64,000 nt of DNA from Pycnococcus provasolii (lineage: Eukaryota; Chlorophyta; Pseudoscourfieldiophyceae; Pseudoscourfieldiales). The position numbers and the translations under genes were made by a program. Below are positions 1 to 10,312 of this stretch, piece after piece. The stretch covers positions 434,001-498,000 of the forward strand of contig CP150565.1 of NCBI GenBank assembly GCA_049487715.1, in the 5' to 3' direction. Each line of letters opens with the position of its first letter. Position 1 is the first letter of the stretch. Below the pieces are notes generated by a model. The model saw only the letters and a list, made by a program, of their open reading frames with translations. It was not told where the DNA came from and did not search any database.

Positions 1-2879
1 AGGTCCTTCGGCTTCCTCGCTTCCGTCGACAGCGCAACGCCAAGGTTCTGCAGGGCGTTGCGCACCAAGAGACTAGGAGTTGGGGCACGCGAATCAGGAA
101 TTACGACGTACTCATAACGAGTCTCACCATCGGCATCTATCTGCTGGCGCTTTTCGGTTTTCGGCGCTGCCAAGGATTCGGATTGCTCAGGAACGAACTC
201 GCCATATTCCGCATGACTGGACGGTGCCCCTGAGCCTGGGATGGCACGCCCTAGCACAAAGGCGCGTACCACTCGGAAGGGCTCATCCTCGTTGCCGGAT
301 GGGGCCCTCTCGTGGAAGCTTTCTGCCTCTTTTATTGTGCGAGCCGGTGGCTGACTTGGCCTTATCGTGTTATGCACAAGTGGTGGTACAGCTGGTTGAG
401 TTGGAATTCTCGGAATAATTGGGCCACGAACTGAGCCTCCACTTTTCATAGCCCTAAGTCCTAAGTGAGGTTGCACTTCCAGCTCTTGCTTCTCTTGCTC
501 CAGTATGACATGTGCAGCTCCATGAATCATGCGAACTCCTGTATCTGTTTTCGTGGAATCCTCATGCGATGACTTCTCCTGATCTTTCGACGAATCGATC
601 TTATCTGGTGCTTCATTTGATGATGCTTTTGATGATGCTTTCACATTCACATCGTCTTGATTCTTCGTAAATCGATCGCTAGTAGGAAGTCCCGTCAATT
701 TCCTCGCTTTGTCACCCATGGCACTCACGGAGGTCGCCAGAGCAGCAGCTTTCGCGCCGATGACACCGCTCATCCATCCCATCCGTGCTGCCACTTGCTT
801 TTTATGATTCTTAAGCTGGCTGATCCGCAACTTGCCCGGGTCGCCGAGAAACGTGTGTGCACCTAAGTTAACTTCCGCATCCGTCTCCATCTTTCTCGAC
901 CCGCCCATGGACGGCGATGTTAGCACAAGTTCGCGCACAGCCGACACCTTGTCCTGCGAACTGCCGAATTTCTTTATTCGCTCCATGAAGATTGTGCGAA
1001 TCTTTGCATACAACTCATCGTCTCGCCTCACGATTTCAGATGCTATGTCAAAAGGCATTGCGAGCAACGTCAAAACCGACGAGCGAGAGCGCACAGTTTC
1101 AGTACGTCGCCTCAATCCTAGGACGCTGCCCTCGCCGAAGTACGCCCCCTCGCCGAACACGCCGAGCACCGTAGGCTCGTTTTCGTCGAGAAGCTCTTCC
1201 GCCGCTCCTTGAGTATCGCCAGCTTCGTCAAGAACGCGATCATCGATAATCTCCGCTTCGCCGCGAAACAAAAAGAAAACCTGGTCCGCTGACTCACCAC
1301 GGATGTAAACAGCCGCAGCCTGCGGTATCGTCATCGGCAGTATATACGACACTACCAACATCAGGGCCTCTTCGTCCCTCTTGAGAACCGCGTTGAACAG
1401 TGGATTCTCGCGCATAAAGTCCAAGTAGAGCACACGCAGCACGTCCATACGCAGATCAGAGCTCAGGCCGGTGATGACGCGTCGATCATCCACCGTGTCG
1501 TGGCTCTGCCGACGATAGAACTGTCGGACGCGAGCAGCGAGCTTGCGCGGCATTTGATTATTTTTTGCGAAGTTGCTCACCGCGTCAATGAGGATGGCAT
1601 TCCGTGCCTTGACCGAGTCGGGGTTCATCGCGTTGAAGATGGAGCTCATCATCACGCTGAACATCAGGCTGCCCGCCACCATGGCGATGGTCGAGACGAT
1701 GCGCTCGCTCAGCGTGATGGGCGTGAGGTCGCCGTAGCCGACCGTGGTGACCGTCTGAAACGCCCAGTACACTGAGGCTATGTACGCCTCCGTGGTTGTC
1801 GCCTGGCTCGCGTAGCTGAGGTCGACGTCGTCCCACACGAACCAGCCGCCGTCTTCGAAATACGTGGCATCCTCCGAGGATGATCTCCACTCCTTGTTGG
1901 AGAAGAAGAAGAACATGCAGCCAAGACTGTGGCCGAGGAAGAAGAGAACAAAGACGATGCGCGCAAACGTCATGAAGCGCGCAATGCTCACGGCTCGGTC
2001 CTCATAGCGCTGCAGGATCCGGCTGATGCGCGCTAGACGAAGCAGCTTCATGAGACGGGCAAGACGCGCAAATCGAAGGAAGCGGAGTAGCTGGCCAGCT
2101 GGTAAGTCGCCTCCGCCAGGTGGACATCCGCCGTCAGGCATATCCCACGAGCACGCGAAGCGACCTTCGACGGCGCGCACGATCATGTCAACGGGTGCGC
2201 TCGCGACGATGTCGAGCGTGAACCAAGTACGAAGGTATCTCTGTGCAACGTAGTTTGGGCTCATGACAATCTCTCCCGTCGGCTCGCTGACGTACCCGGT
2301 GAAAAAGGCTAGGCAGATGTCGATGAGGAAGTAGATGTCCATCAAGAAGTCGAGCACGTACGTCCATCCCTGCGACGCAATGTGGAAGCCGACGCGGTAC
2401 GGCACCATTATGGAGAGGTAGAGAAGCACGAACACCTGCACACAGTCCCATGCGCTGCGAAAGTGCGAGTCTGGGTGTATCATGAGACTTCGAAGGAAGC
2501 GCTCTGTAGGCTTGAGATGTTTCCAGTTGTTCACTATGGCGTCGCGCGCACGTTTCACGGCCACGGTGCCTCTCATGAAGGCTGCGTCTGGGTCGTACAA
2601 TCCTGTGGCTGTTGAGCGCTCCATTTCCACGACTCGTTTCTTAGCTTGCTTGAGCAGGTACGCACCGAGCGTCATGTCTTGGAACAGCTCAAAGTGGTCG
2701 CGCACGACAGCCCACAATTCTTTCGCAGACTTCTTAGCACGCGCGCCTCGCACAGGGCCATTGCCGGCGCCGCCGCTCTCCTCCATTGCACGGCTTGTTG
2801 AGGGCCTTCGGTCAAGTTGAAAGCTCACGCGTATATCTGCACTGTCGTCGTTGGGATCTGTCTGGTTACCGCTGTTCAT
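1..2879 (-). CDS. Voltage-gated K+ channel with cyclic-nucleotide-binding domain (3' end beyond window)
   Basis: The reading frame is open from the ATG at 2877-2879 to the left window edge (at least 959 codons). It encodes a six-transmembrane EAG/AKT/HCN-class channel. S1 lies near residues 141-163, S2 near 171-200 and S3 near 219-241. S4 (about 262-290) has Arg or Lys at nearly every third position (FARLARLMKLLRLARISR). S5 is near 302-327. The pore helix and K+ filter TTVGYGD are at 378-384, followed by S6. A C-linker and cNMP-binding fold follow; the phosphate-binding cassette has FGEGSVL near 581 and RRTETV near 594, so the Glu and Arg that hold the nucleotide are present. The tail is hydrophilic and its end is outside the window. 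It should sit in a membrane and pass K+ under voltage and possibly cyclic-nucleotide control. In-frame stop codons upstream and no earlier ATG support this start. Confidence 0.93.
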   Translation of the reverse strand, partial: MNSGNQTDPNDDSADIRVSFQLDRRPSTSRAMEESGGAGNGPVRGARAKKSAKELWAVVRDHFELFQDMTLGAYLLKQAKKRVVEMERSTATGLYDPDAAFMRGTVAVKRARDAIVNNWKHLKPTERFLRSLMIHPDSHFRSAWDCVQVFVLLYLSIMVPYRVGFHIASQGWTYVLDFLMDIYFLIDICLAFFTGYVSEPTGEIVMSPNYVAQRYLRTWFTLDIVASAPVDMIVRAVEGRFACSWDMPDGGCPPGGGDLPAGQLLRFLRFARLARLMKLLRLARISRILQRYEDRAVSIARFMTFARIVFVLFFLGHSLGCMFFFFSNKEWRSSSEDATYFEDGGWFVWDDVDLSYASQATTTEAYIASVYWAFQTVTTVGYGDLTPITLSERIVSTIAMVAGSLMFSVMMSSIFNAMNPDSVKARNAILIDAVSNFAKNNQMPRKLAARVRQFYRRQSHDTVDDRRVITGLSSDLRMDVLRVLYLDFMRENPLFNAVLKRDEEALMLVVSYILPMTIPQAAAVYIRGESADQVFFLFRGEAEIIDDRVLDEAGDTQGAAEELLDENEPTVLGVFGEGAYFGEGSVLGLRRRTETVRSRSSVLTLLAMPFDIASEIVRRDDELYAKIRTIFMERIKKFGSSQDKVSAVRELVLTSPSMGGSRKMETDAEVNLGAHTFLGDPGKLRISQLKNHKKQVAARMGWMSGVIGAKAAALATSVSAMGDKARKLTGLPTSDRFTKNQDDVNVKASSKASSNEAPDKIDSSKDQEKSSHEDSTKTDTGVRMIHGAAHVILEQEKQELEVQPHLGLRAMKSGGSVRGPIIPRIPTQPAVPPLVHNTIRPSQPPARTIKEAESFHERAPSGNEDEPFRVVRAFVLGRAIPGSGAPSSHAEYGEFVPEQSESLAAPKTEKRQQIDADGETRYEYVVIPDSRAPTPSLLVRNALQNLGVALSTEARKPKD

Positions 2880-4419
2880 GTCTGCGGATCCTCCCGCGGC
2901 CGCAACACTTGCTCCCCGTGCGCAGCTCTATCTATCTGGCAGCTACGATATGACGGTGACTGAGCACACACACACCAACTCTGAGTGAGGCGCTGTAGAG
3001 CGAAGAAGAAGAACTCGTCAAAGTTTGTAGAGCAACTCTCAAACGAGTTTGTATGACGTATTTGTTGTACTACACACGATATATGTATAAGGCACGACGT
3101 GTCTATCCGTGTATGTATTGCCGTGCTCGAAGTAGTCAAGTAAGTACTACCTATAGTCAAGTCCCGCGACACCACGACGACACCAAGACGACGACACCAA
3201 GACGACGACGGCGCGCAAGACCGAGACGACGGCGCGCAAGACCAAGACCAAGACGACGCGACGGCGCAAGACAAGACGGGTTCGAGCCAAGACCACCCAC
3301 GTACGAACCAACCTAGAGCTTGTTTTTGGTTCGAGACTTCGAGCCTCGGAGGGGAATAATGTTGATAGACTAGGAGGTTGATAATAAGTACCTACTTCTA
3401 TACGATAGTACGGCCGACACAAACCAACACTCGCACGTCAAAAGAAAAGACAAAACTCACAAAAGAAACAGCGCACGCAGACCACTCCTGACTCCTAGGA
3501 GAGACGAGTCGTCCACTCGTCCGTCCGTCCGTCGGCGAACAAAGACTTGCCAAGTCGTCGGCCCAGATGCCAGAGAGGTCGTCGTCGAGAACTAACACGG
3601 GACGGCACGTAGTTGGTAGACCACCTCGCTCGTTGCTCGTTGCTACCGTACTGTATCGCTTGTGTATACTACAGTACTGTACGAGGGAGGTGCCGTACCC
3701 GTACTGTACCGTGTTACCGTGTTACTGTACCGTGTTGGTGTGGATCCCACACGAACGAGCCTCAAACGAGCCTCGTGATGAGGTGGTGATTGAGCTCAAT
3801 CACGACAATTGATCGTTCCCTCTTCATCGAAGAATTGATAATTCGCTTCAAGTTGTTGCTTCATTGTTGCCTGCCGCTTTGCTTTGCCAATTCATCTCAT
3901 TAATATTGAATTCTCGACGTCTCGCGTGAGGTTCGAGCAAACAAATGCTGGTGCAAATGGTGTACATATGCAAATCATGGAGGGAGGCTCACAAGTCACC
4001 TCAAAAGTCACCTCAAAAGTCAAAAGGCTTGCAAGGCCAGCGTCACTTCTCGAACACTCCCTCCATCGAGGCAGGCTCACTCCCCATCCTCCATCCTCGG
4101 AGCGTTGTGACGACGCAAGCTTGATTGATGAGGCTGAAATTCAGCCGATCCGGAGCAAACTTGGCACTTGGACTTGATTGAGGTCTTTGAGGAGAGAGAG
4201 TGGAGAGACCATCCCAGAAGTAGCACTGCAGTACATAAAATGTAAGGCATGATTCGTGATGTCAACAAAATCCAACCGGGTTCCACCAGGCTGCCAGGCT
4301 CTGTGTTCTACGCCCTCGGACGCACCGCACCGTCTGTCATAGACTATGCGTTGAATGATGCGCGCCTTGAATGAATCGCAGTATGCGTTGCCCATGGACA
4401 ATGAAAAGGCGGACGCGGT
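2880..4419. other. Divergent intergenic region, 1.5 kb, low-complexity repeats
   Basis: No protein with recognisable features is visible. At about 3172-3275 the sequence is a degenerate tandem of GACGACACCAA / GACGGCGCGCAAGACC-type units. At 3655-3740 there are clustered GTACTGTAC / GTACCGTG motifs. At about 3997-4025 there is a short direct repeat of ACCTCAAAAGTC. It should hold the promoters of the K+ channel (leftward) and the RING protein (rightward). Confidence 0.6.
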
Positions 4420-7400
4420 ATGGAGAGTGATCAAAGGCGCGGCCGAGCACAACGAGTACGCAACGCGAGGATGAAGACGGCGCGAGCAGCTTCTGGGGCG
4501 GTGGATGCAAGGTCGCAGGCCTCAGCAGAATCGGCGCGGGCCGAGGCGGAGGAGGCTGCTGGGCAACACATTCAGAACCCGTCGCAGCAGCCGCCGCCGC
4601 CGCGCTTCGCGCCACACGTCACGCTGCGGCAGCGTCTCGTCGGCGCCGAGGCGGCCCAGCCGAACGGTGCGCTCGCGTGCCTTGTCGCCGGCCTCCCCAC
4701 CTTGCTCCTGGCGAGGGGTGCGGCACTTGGGCTCCGGGCGCTGTGCTCGTGCCTCGCCGTCGCCGTGTGCGCGGGCGCCGCCACGTACGCGTGCTCGTTG
4801 AGGGACCGCCGCACGACGTCCAGGAACATTGTGATCACCTTGGTGCGCTTCCTCGCCGTCGTGGCGGTTGTCGCAGCCTTTCTCGCCTCGTCGCTGGGCT
4901 TCGTCGTGGCGAAGTGCCTGGCCGGCGCGTTCGGGATAGTGGTATCGGCGCCGAGATCCGTGTATCAAGCTCTCGGGTTCGGCTCGGGCGGGTCCGCATG
5001 GGTCGCACCGCCGCGCGGACTCGTGAGGTATGCACTCGGGGCGACAATCGACGCGGTGGCGCCGCCGGACTCGTTCCAGCGCTCCTACGCGCTACTTGTC
5101 GTGCCGTTTGGTGTTGTTTTCGTGTGCGGCGTGATCATGAGCGCCGTGCAGGCCGTTGGCCTCGGGAGAAGGGCTGAGGAGGTGTGGACGGCATATAAAT
5201 TTGCGATCGGGCGCGGCGTCGCGTTCGCCATTGGCCTCGCCATGCTGGAGGACGCCGCCGCACGCGGCGCCTACGGAAACGCTCTCACCCTCTGGTCGCT
5301 GGCATACGGGGCGGTCGCCACGAGCGTGGTCGGCGCCTCGGCCCGCGTCCCGAAAAACATCATCTCTGGCGTATGCAGTCTCCTGTTTGCAGCCGCCCTC
5401 GCGCTCGTCATGGCGCCGCGCGTGGAGAGCAAGGCTTGGGAGGCGACGTTTTCACTCGCCGGCGCCACCTTGGCAGCTGTCACGCTCGACGGTCTTGGGG
5501 TACTCCTCGGCTTTCCCTCGGTGCTAAAGACGATGGTGTCGTGGTGTGCTTTCCAGCTGCGCTCGGCCATGCGGCTGTGGGAGCGCTTCGGTTGGCCCCC
5601 GCTCAAGCTCGCGCTCGAGGCAACTGACAACTTGTTGGCGGGAAGCCTGCGAGTCTTGGGCTCCTCGCTCCTCGGCGTCGACGAGGTGATCTGGCGAATT
5701 ATAGAGGCGATCGATCTGGTCGTGTGCTACACGAGCGTTCGGCTGAACCACTACGTCCTCCAGCCGGCGCTGAGCGCCGTCCTAAACATTGGAAAGCTTG
5801 CCGTCACCGTCTCCACGTACGTCAACAGGTACACGTTGAAACCTTTGGTGAGGGGCGCTGTCGCGACATACAAATTCATTGTGAGATCGGTGGTGAAGCC
5901 AACGGCGAATGCCCTCGTCACGATGTACAGGTTCGTTGTGGACGAGGTGGTGAAGCCAATAGTGAACGCAGTCGCTCATGTATTCAGGTTCCTAGCAAAG
6001 ATGGTGGGAGCGGCAACATCTTACGTATTGGACCACCTGCTAGTGCCTGCAGGGGTCAAGCTCCGGGACTTTGTCACGTGGACAGTATGGCGCCCTCTCT
6101 GCTGGGTAGCGCGGAGGTTACAGCGGCCGATCGCCGTCGCGCTGGAGCCCGCGTTGACGATTGCGGGGACGTGCCTGCTGGCAGCGTCCGCGGCACGTGC
6201 CGATTCAGTTCAGGACGCAGTCCCTTTCTTGTGCGGCGCTGCTGCCGTCGCCTCTGTCGCGCTTCTGACTGTTGGCCGCTCTGTGGCGGGCACTTCGACG
6301 CTGTTTCGCCCGCTTGGGAGGTCGCTGGCTGCACTCGGCCTGCGCGCTTTCCTGAGCCTCGATTTGCACCTCTTCACCCTGGCTGCTGTCGTGTTGTCGC
6401 ACGTGAGGCGGGCGTTGGAGACTGTGGCGTCCATCGCCGCCGAGTTGCGAGCGGCCATCTTGCGCTTCCTTGAGGCGCACGTATGGAGCCGGATAAAAGC
6501 GATTCTCCGGGTCCTGGGGCGGGCGGCAGCTTCCCTCTTCGAGACGCTGTGGCGCAAGCCCTTGCTTGCTTCGTTCTTCTCCGCCATTATGCTGTTCTGC
6601 GTTTTCCTTGGCCACCGCTCTGGAACCTTCGCGGCTGCTGGCAACGCGATCGTTGCTGCCGCGCTAGCACTGGTGCGTTCTGCGGAGTACTTTTTCAGGG
6701 GGGCTTCGAGCGAGACGGCCCGCGCGTGGGGCTCGACTTCATCGGCGCGCACGACTGGGCTTCGCATTGCGTCGAGAGTGGACAGTATAGTTGCGAGCGG
6801 CTCGGTGGTTGTCATGTGCAGCGACGCCTCCTTTGCGTGGCTCGCATACGCCATCGTCCTGGCATCGTCCATGTCATCGCGCAGCCTTCGCCGAGACTGG
6901 CGCCGTGACGCACCGACCGAGCAGTTGCAGGCGAGGGCAGAGGTGTCTGGCCGCCTCGCCGTGAAGGCTCTACTGGCTCCGGCCGCGCTTGGAGCGATAT
7001 CCTCGGCGGTTTTGCCCCGCGCGATCCACTCTGTGGTGTTTGGCGTCGTCTCCCGTGCCTGGCTCGGAGGAGCGGCTTTCGCGATCGCCATGGATGGCCT
7101 TCATTGGCGAAACATGTTCCAAGTCCCTCCTCGTGTCGTGGGCGGCAGCGCGGAGAGCCCCGACCGGCACTCCCCGAGAGTTGACGCCATTATCGCGGTG
7201 GCAAAGACGACTGACCCTGTGCGTCGCTTCGGTGACGAGACGTGCGTCATTTGCATGGACGCGCTCGCATCGGGCAAAGACGCTTCCGAGGACGAGGCCC
7301 AACAGCCTGTTGCCCTGCCATGCGGTCACGAGTTACACGAGGACTGCCTGCGCAGCTGGCTCGTTCGGCAGCCTCGCTGCCCGACCTGCCGCCAGGAGCC

Positions 7401-7431
7401 CGATAGCGTGGTTGGAAGGATTGTATTGTAA
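4420..7431 (+). CDS. Polytopic membrane RING-H2 protein, probable E3 ubiquitin ligase
   Basis: This 1003-residue protein starts at the ATG at 4420; a second ATG at codon 19 is possible. After about 80 polar residues come a dozen or more hydrophobic segments spread over the protein. The C-terminus carries a RING-H2 finger from Cys942: CVIC, then CGHELHEDC, then CPTC, which gives the full C3H2C3 ligand set. Such an arrangement predicts a membrane-anchored ubiquitin ligase with the RING in the cytosol. The layout recalls Hrd1, but Hrd1 has fewer membrane spans, and Doa10/MARCH6 has its RING at the N-terminus; I therefore give no orthologue name. Residues about 470-530 contain three similar amphipathic units of the form KP-x-x-x-A-x-x-x-x-Y-K/R-F. 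Its stop codon overlaps the TGTAA pentamer, and its 3' end faces TCF25 91 bp away. Confidence 0.85.
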   Translation: MESDQRRGRAQRVRNARMKTARAASGAVDARSQASAESARAEAEEAAGQHIQNPSQQPPPPRFAPHVTLRQRLVGAEAAQPNGALACLVAGLPTLLLARGAALGLRALCSCLAVAVCAGAATYACSLRDRRTTSRNIVITLVRFLAVVAVVAAFLASSLGFVVAKCLAGAFGIVVSAPRSVYQALGFGSGGSAWVAPPRGLVRYALGATIDAVAPPDSFQRSYALLVVPFGVVFVCGVIMSAVQAVGLGRRAEEVWTAYKFAIGRGVAFAIGLAMLEDAAARGAYGNALTLWSLAYGAVATSVVGASARVPKNIISGVCSLLFAAALALVMAPRVESKAWEATFSLAGATLAAVTLDGLGVLLGFPSVLKTMVSWCAFQLRSAMRLWERFGWPPLKLALEATDNLLAGSLRVLGSSLLGVDEVIWRIIEAIDLVVCYTSVRLNHYVLQPALSAVLNIGKLAVTVSTYVNRYTLKPLVRGAVATYKFIVRSVVKPTANALVTMYRFVVDEVVKPIVNAVAHVFRFLAKMVGAATSYVLDHLLVPAGVKLRDFVTWTVWRPLCWVARRLQRPIAVALEPALTIAGTCLLAASAARADSVQDAVPFLCGAAAVASVALLTVGRSVAGTSTLFRPLGRSLAALGLRAFLSLDLHLFTLAAVVLSHVRRALETVASIAAELRAAILRFLEAHVWSRIKAILRVLGRAAASLFETLWRKPLLASFFSAIMLFCVFLGHRSGTFAAAGNAIVAAALALVRSAEYFFRGASSETARAWGSTSSARTTGLRIASRVDSIVASGSVVVMCSDASFAWLAYAIVLASSMSSRSLRRDWRRDAPTEQLQARAEVSGRLAVKALLAPAALGAISSAVLPRAIHSVVFGVVSRAWLGGAAFAIAMDGLHWRNMFQVPPRVVGGSAESPDRHSPRVDAIIAVAKTTDPVRRFGDETCVICMDALASGKDASEDEAQQPVALPCGHELHEDCLRSWLVRQPRCPTCRQEPDSVVGRIVL

Positions 7432-7522
7432 ATTAACCTTAAGTACCGCCATTATATTATATCGATATGAACTTAGGGCGGTATATTGTAAAAACTAAAA
7501 AGGGTAACATTACAGTGTACAC

Positions 7523-9754
7523 TTACTCGTCTTCGCGGCGGACTTCGCCGTCCGCCGCGCCTGGCTGCACGCGCACCCAAGGCAGCAGAGTCTCTAAGAA
7601 GAGACCCACAGCCCCTGTGGCACCTTCTGCGCGGCCAGCAAGGTCCTCGTCGCGCATGACGCGTTCCGCCGCTGCCGCCGCCGGTGCTGGCGGCGGCGGC
7701 TGCGGTGCGACGTTAAAGTCGTTGCCATCGTCGTGCCAGCCACCACCATCGTTTTCGTCATCCTGAGGGACGATCAGCGCGCCCCCTTCGGCATAGGTCG
7801 CAGCCTGCAAATGGCGGTATACATTCTCACCGCCTCGCGGGAAGGAACTTGCACGCGCCACCATCCACTCTGCAGCATCGAGACCCATTGCGAATTGACT
7901 CTCGTCGAGAAGACTTTCTGCCGCGGCAAGCACAGCACGCCGCAGCAGTGAGAGTGCGGAACTACCTCTCCAAAGTGCATGTTGACGCTCAACGGCAATC
8001 TCGTACAGGCGAAGCAGGCTGTCTGGGACATCCCACAGTGATGAGCTGGGATCGATCGGGTCAGAGCGCTTCGAGGCCAATTCCTCCAACGTCACCGCCG
8101 CTGAGGTCAATGCCGTGTCGACACTTGCACCCTTCTCCACCAGCTTGGCGACAAGCATTCTCGCCATGCGAGGGTGCAGACCAACCGCGCGCCGGCAGAC
8201 GGCGTCTGGCGAGCTGATATCGTCGTGATCGTCGAGCGGAATGCCAGCATCTTCGGCATCCTCGAGCAGGGCCATCGCCCATGTGAAAGCTGGAGACGGA
8301 TATAGCGACCATGTCAACCCACGATGTGCAAGCGCGCCTGCGCCCTTGGCAGTCATCACACGAACGAGCCACTCACGCTGACCAGCTCTGAGCGCGGCAT
8401 AGTCGAGCTGAGGGAGCGCGCCAGCCGTGTCGCGACTCTCGTCGAGCTGGTATGCGAGCTGGCAAGTTGCAAATGCGGCACCATGGCACCCTCTGCGACT
8501 TAGGCTTTGGCTGTGACGAAAGAGAGCGACAAGCACCGTTTTAGCGGGATCCATTGGAACGGATGGCTCGTCGTCTTCTTCTTCTTCGTCCTCTGACAAC
8601 ATAAGTCTCGCGATGCCCTCTGCGGCATAGCGAAACAGCCCACTGGACGCCGCAGCACTTTCAAAGGCGTACAAAATACGCTCGACGTGCTCCTGCGCGC
8701 GCTCAGCCTCTCCCTCGCCCCAGTGGTGCTCCGCCAATGCCATATTGCACTCGAGGTGGTAAGGACACGAGCGAAGCGCGGTGGCAATGATGTTGAGGTT
8801 CATCGTCATTTGCCCGAGCGCGTACTCCTGGCTGGCTGCGAGGTACTTGTTCGATGGCTTGAATGCAAACCATTTGCACGTGCCGTCTTGCGCCGCCTCC
8901 TTCGGCGGTGCGTCCACCGCACGCAGCTCGAGGCTTCCGTCGTACGGAGGCCAGTACTCGCGCGGCGCGATGAGCGTCGCCTGTCGCCCTTTTCTCGCCG
9001 TGTCGTGAAATTGCCGTGTTCCTCTTGCTTGCATTGCGTAGTTGCGCCGTCTCCCATCGTTTTGGTTTGCTGCCACGGCGCTTCGTCCGAAGATGCGAAG
9101 CAGTTCCTCGTCACCGCGAAGGTTTTGCGTATTGACTGCAAGCGGGTGTTGCTGTTGAGTCTTTTGTTGACTTTGTGCATGCTGCTTTTGTTGTTGTTGC
9201 GTGGTAGCCTGTATCGCCGCGTCTAGTATCGCCATATCTTCGTCGTCGTTTTTGTTTTCTTTCGAGTCAGAGTCGTTTGCGTGAGCAAGCTGCTGCTGCT
9301 GCTGCTGCTGCATATCTTTTTTTGTGTTTTTTTGCTTCTGCTTTTGTTTTTGCTTGGCCTTTTGCTTTTGCTTTTTCGATAGCTTTTTGGAGGCTTGGGA
9401 CGACGGCGTGGTCGCCGTCGTCGTCTCTGCATCAAGTTTTTGCGTTGACGAGTCACCAATCCTGTGGTCATCACGTGAAGAAGAAGCGTCCTCCTCCTCC
9501 ACATCTTCGGACTCCTCCCCTTCCAAGTCAGAATCCGAGGAATGAGCGTCAGAATCCATGAGCATGAGCGCTGAAAACGCCGAGACACGAGGAGCTGGAG
9601 GACACGAGGAGGGACCCTCATCAATAGACTCCTCCTCAGACCCCTCAGACCCAGACGACACACCACCAGACTCCAACTCCTCCTCCACCGCCGACATGGA
9701 CATGGACGCCGCCGACATGGACATGGACGCCGCCTGGTTCTCGAGCTTACGCAT
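7523..9754 (-). CDS. TCF25: TCF25 / Rqc1-family protein (ribosome quality control)
   Basis: The protein is about 743 residues. The frame is open upstream to 9841, but the first ATG is at 9752-9754 (MRKLENQ), which fits the basic N-terminus of the family. The N-terminal third is low-complexity: acidic and Ser-rich, then a Lys/Gln block and a poly-Gln run encoded by CTG/TTG repeats on the plus strand. The C-terminal part carries the TCF25 signature, including REYWPPYDGSLEL, YALGQMTMNLN and LFRHSQSLSRRGCHGAAF followed by a conserved LDYAALRAGQ. Family members (yeast Rqc1, human TCF25) work with Listerin/Ltn1 and NEMF/Rqc2 on stalled 60S subunits to ubiquitylate nascent chains. TTACA (TGTAA on the coding strand) at 7510-7514 lies just past the stop. 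Confidence 0.92.
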   Translation of the reverse strand: MRKLENQAASMSMSAASMSMSAVEEELESGGVSSGSEGSEEESIDEGPSSCPPAPRVSAFSALMLMDSDAHSSDSDLEGEESEDVEEEDASSSRDDHRIGDSSTQKLDAETTTATTPSSQASKKLSKKQKQKAKQKQKQKQKNTKKDMQQQQQQQLAHANDSDSKENKNDDEDMAILDAAIQATTQQQQKQHAQSQQKTQQQHPLAVNTQNLRGDEELLRIFGRSAVAANQNDGRRRNYAMQARGTRQFHDTARKGRQATLIAPREYWPPYDGSLELRAVDAPPKEAAQDGTCKWFAFKPSNKYLAASQEYALGQMTMNLNIIATALRSCPYHLECNMALAEHHWGEGEAERAQEHVERILYAFESAAASSGLFRYAAEGIARLMLSEDEEEEDDEPSVPMDPAKTVLVALFRHSQSLSRRGCHGAAFATCQLAYQLDESRDTAGALPQLDYAALRAGQREWLVRVMTAKGAGALAHRGLTWSLYPSPAFTWAMALLEDAEDAGIPLDDHDDISSPDAVCRRAVGLHPRMARMLVAKLVEKGASVDTALTSAAVTLEELASKRSDPIDPSSSLWDVPDSLLRLYEIAVERQHALWRGSSALSLLRRAVLAAAESLLDESQFAMGLDAAEWMVARASSFPRGGENVYRHLQAATYAEGGALIVPQDDENDGGGWHDDGNDFNVAPQPPPPAPAAAAAERVMRDEDLAGRAEGATGAVGLFLETLLPWVRVQPGAADGEVRREDE

Positions 9755-10312
9755 GCGAACGGAGAGACATCGCTGGAGCAGAGGTATCGTAGGCCGAAAG
9801 AATGGATGGAGAACGAACGATGATGGGCAGATAGATCTCAAAACATAGGGGCACGGGTTACACCTGTTGGCAAGGCACCGGCAACCCTAACCCCTAACCC
9901 AAACCCCTAAATGAATATGGTAAACCCCTAAATGAATAAGGTAAACCCCTAAATGAATTGAATTGAAGTCCCAAACCCCTAATGAATATGGTAAACCCCT
10001 AAATAGAAATGAAATGAATTGAATTCCCAAACCCCTAATAACTAATAAGGTCAACCCCTAAATAGAAATGAAGTCCCATTTCTCAACCCCCCTGGGGGAA
10101 CGATGGAACCGGTATCCCCCAGGGAGTTCCCCCAGTGGTGGCAGCGTTATCCAAATCCTCCCCTCCACTTCCAAGTTCCGCCGACTTGTCAAAAGTGCCC
10201 AAACAAACGGAATCCTTGTTTTTTCAGAGGTTTTTGCAATTCTTTCTTTGAAAAACGTTTTGTCAAAGAGCCTCCCTCTTTTTTTTTTGTCATTCAAAAC
10301 TCTTATTAAGAG
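9755..10312. promoter_or_regulatory. Divergent promoter region with degenerate CCCCTAA repeats and a hairpin
   Basis: This region separates TCF25 (leftward) from biotin synthase (rightward). From about 9886 to 10070 it consists of imperfect copies of an AACCCCTAA-type unit alternating with ATGAAT-rich spacers, like a decayed telomeric array. A perfect 10-bp inverted repeat follows: CCCTGGGGGA at 10090-10099 and TCCCCCAGGG at 10115-10124, with a 15-base loop. No coding potential is evident. Confidence 0.6.
9886..10070. repeat. Degenerate CCCCTAA telomere-like repeat array
   Basis: Seven or so copies of (A)ACCCCTAA(A) are spaced by ATGAATATGGTAA-like sequence. The pattern is visible by eye and differs from the perfect CCCTAA array at 29899-29963. 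It lies in the TCF25/biotin synthase divergent promoter. Confidence 0.7.

Noticed and set aside
3279-3300. tRNA B-box-like GGTTCGAGCC
   Set aside because: No matching A box, anticodon arm or acceptor stem could be found around it.
3147-3422. Open frames through the GACGACACC repeats
   Set aside because: Several frames on both strands are open there because of the repeat composition; none is a plausible protein.
9755-9841. 29-codon extension of TCF25
   Set aside because: It begins with TTG; the first ATG is at 9754. The same reasoning removes extensions at 20759, 29998, 34984, 43017, 46601 and 54162.
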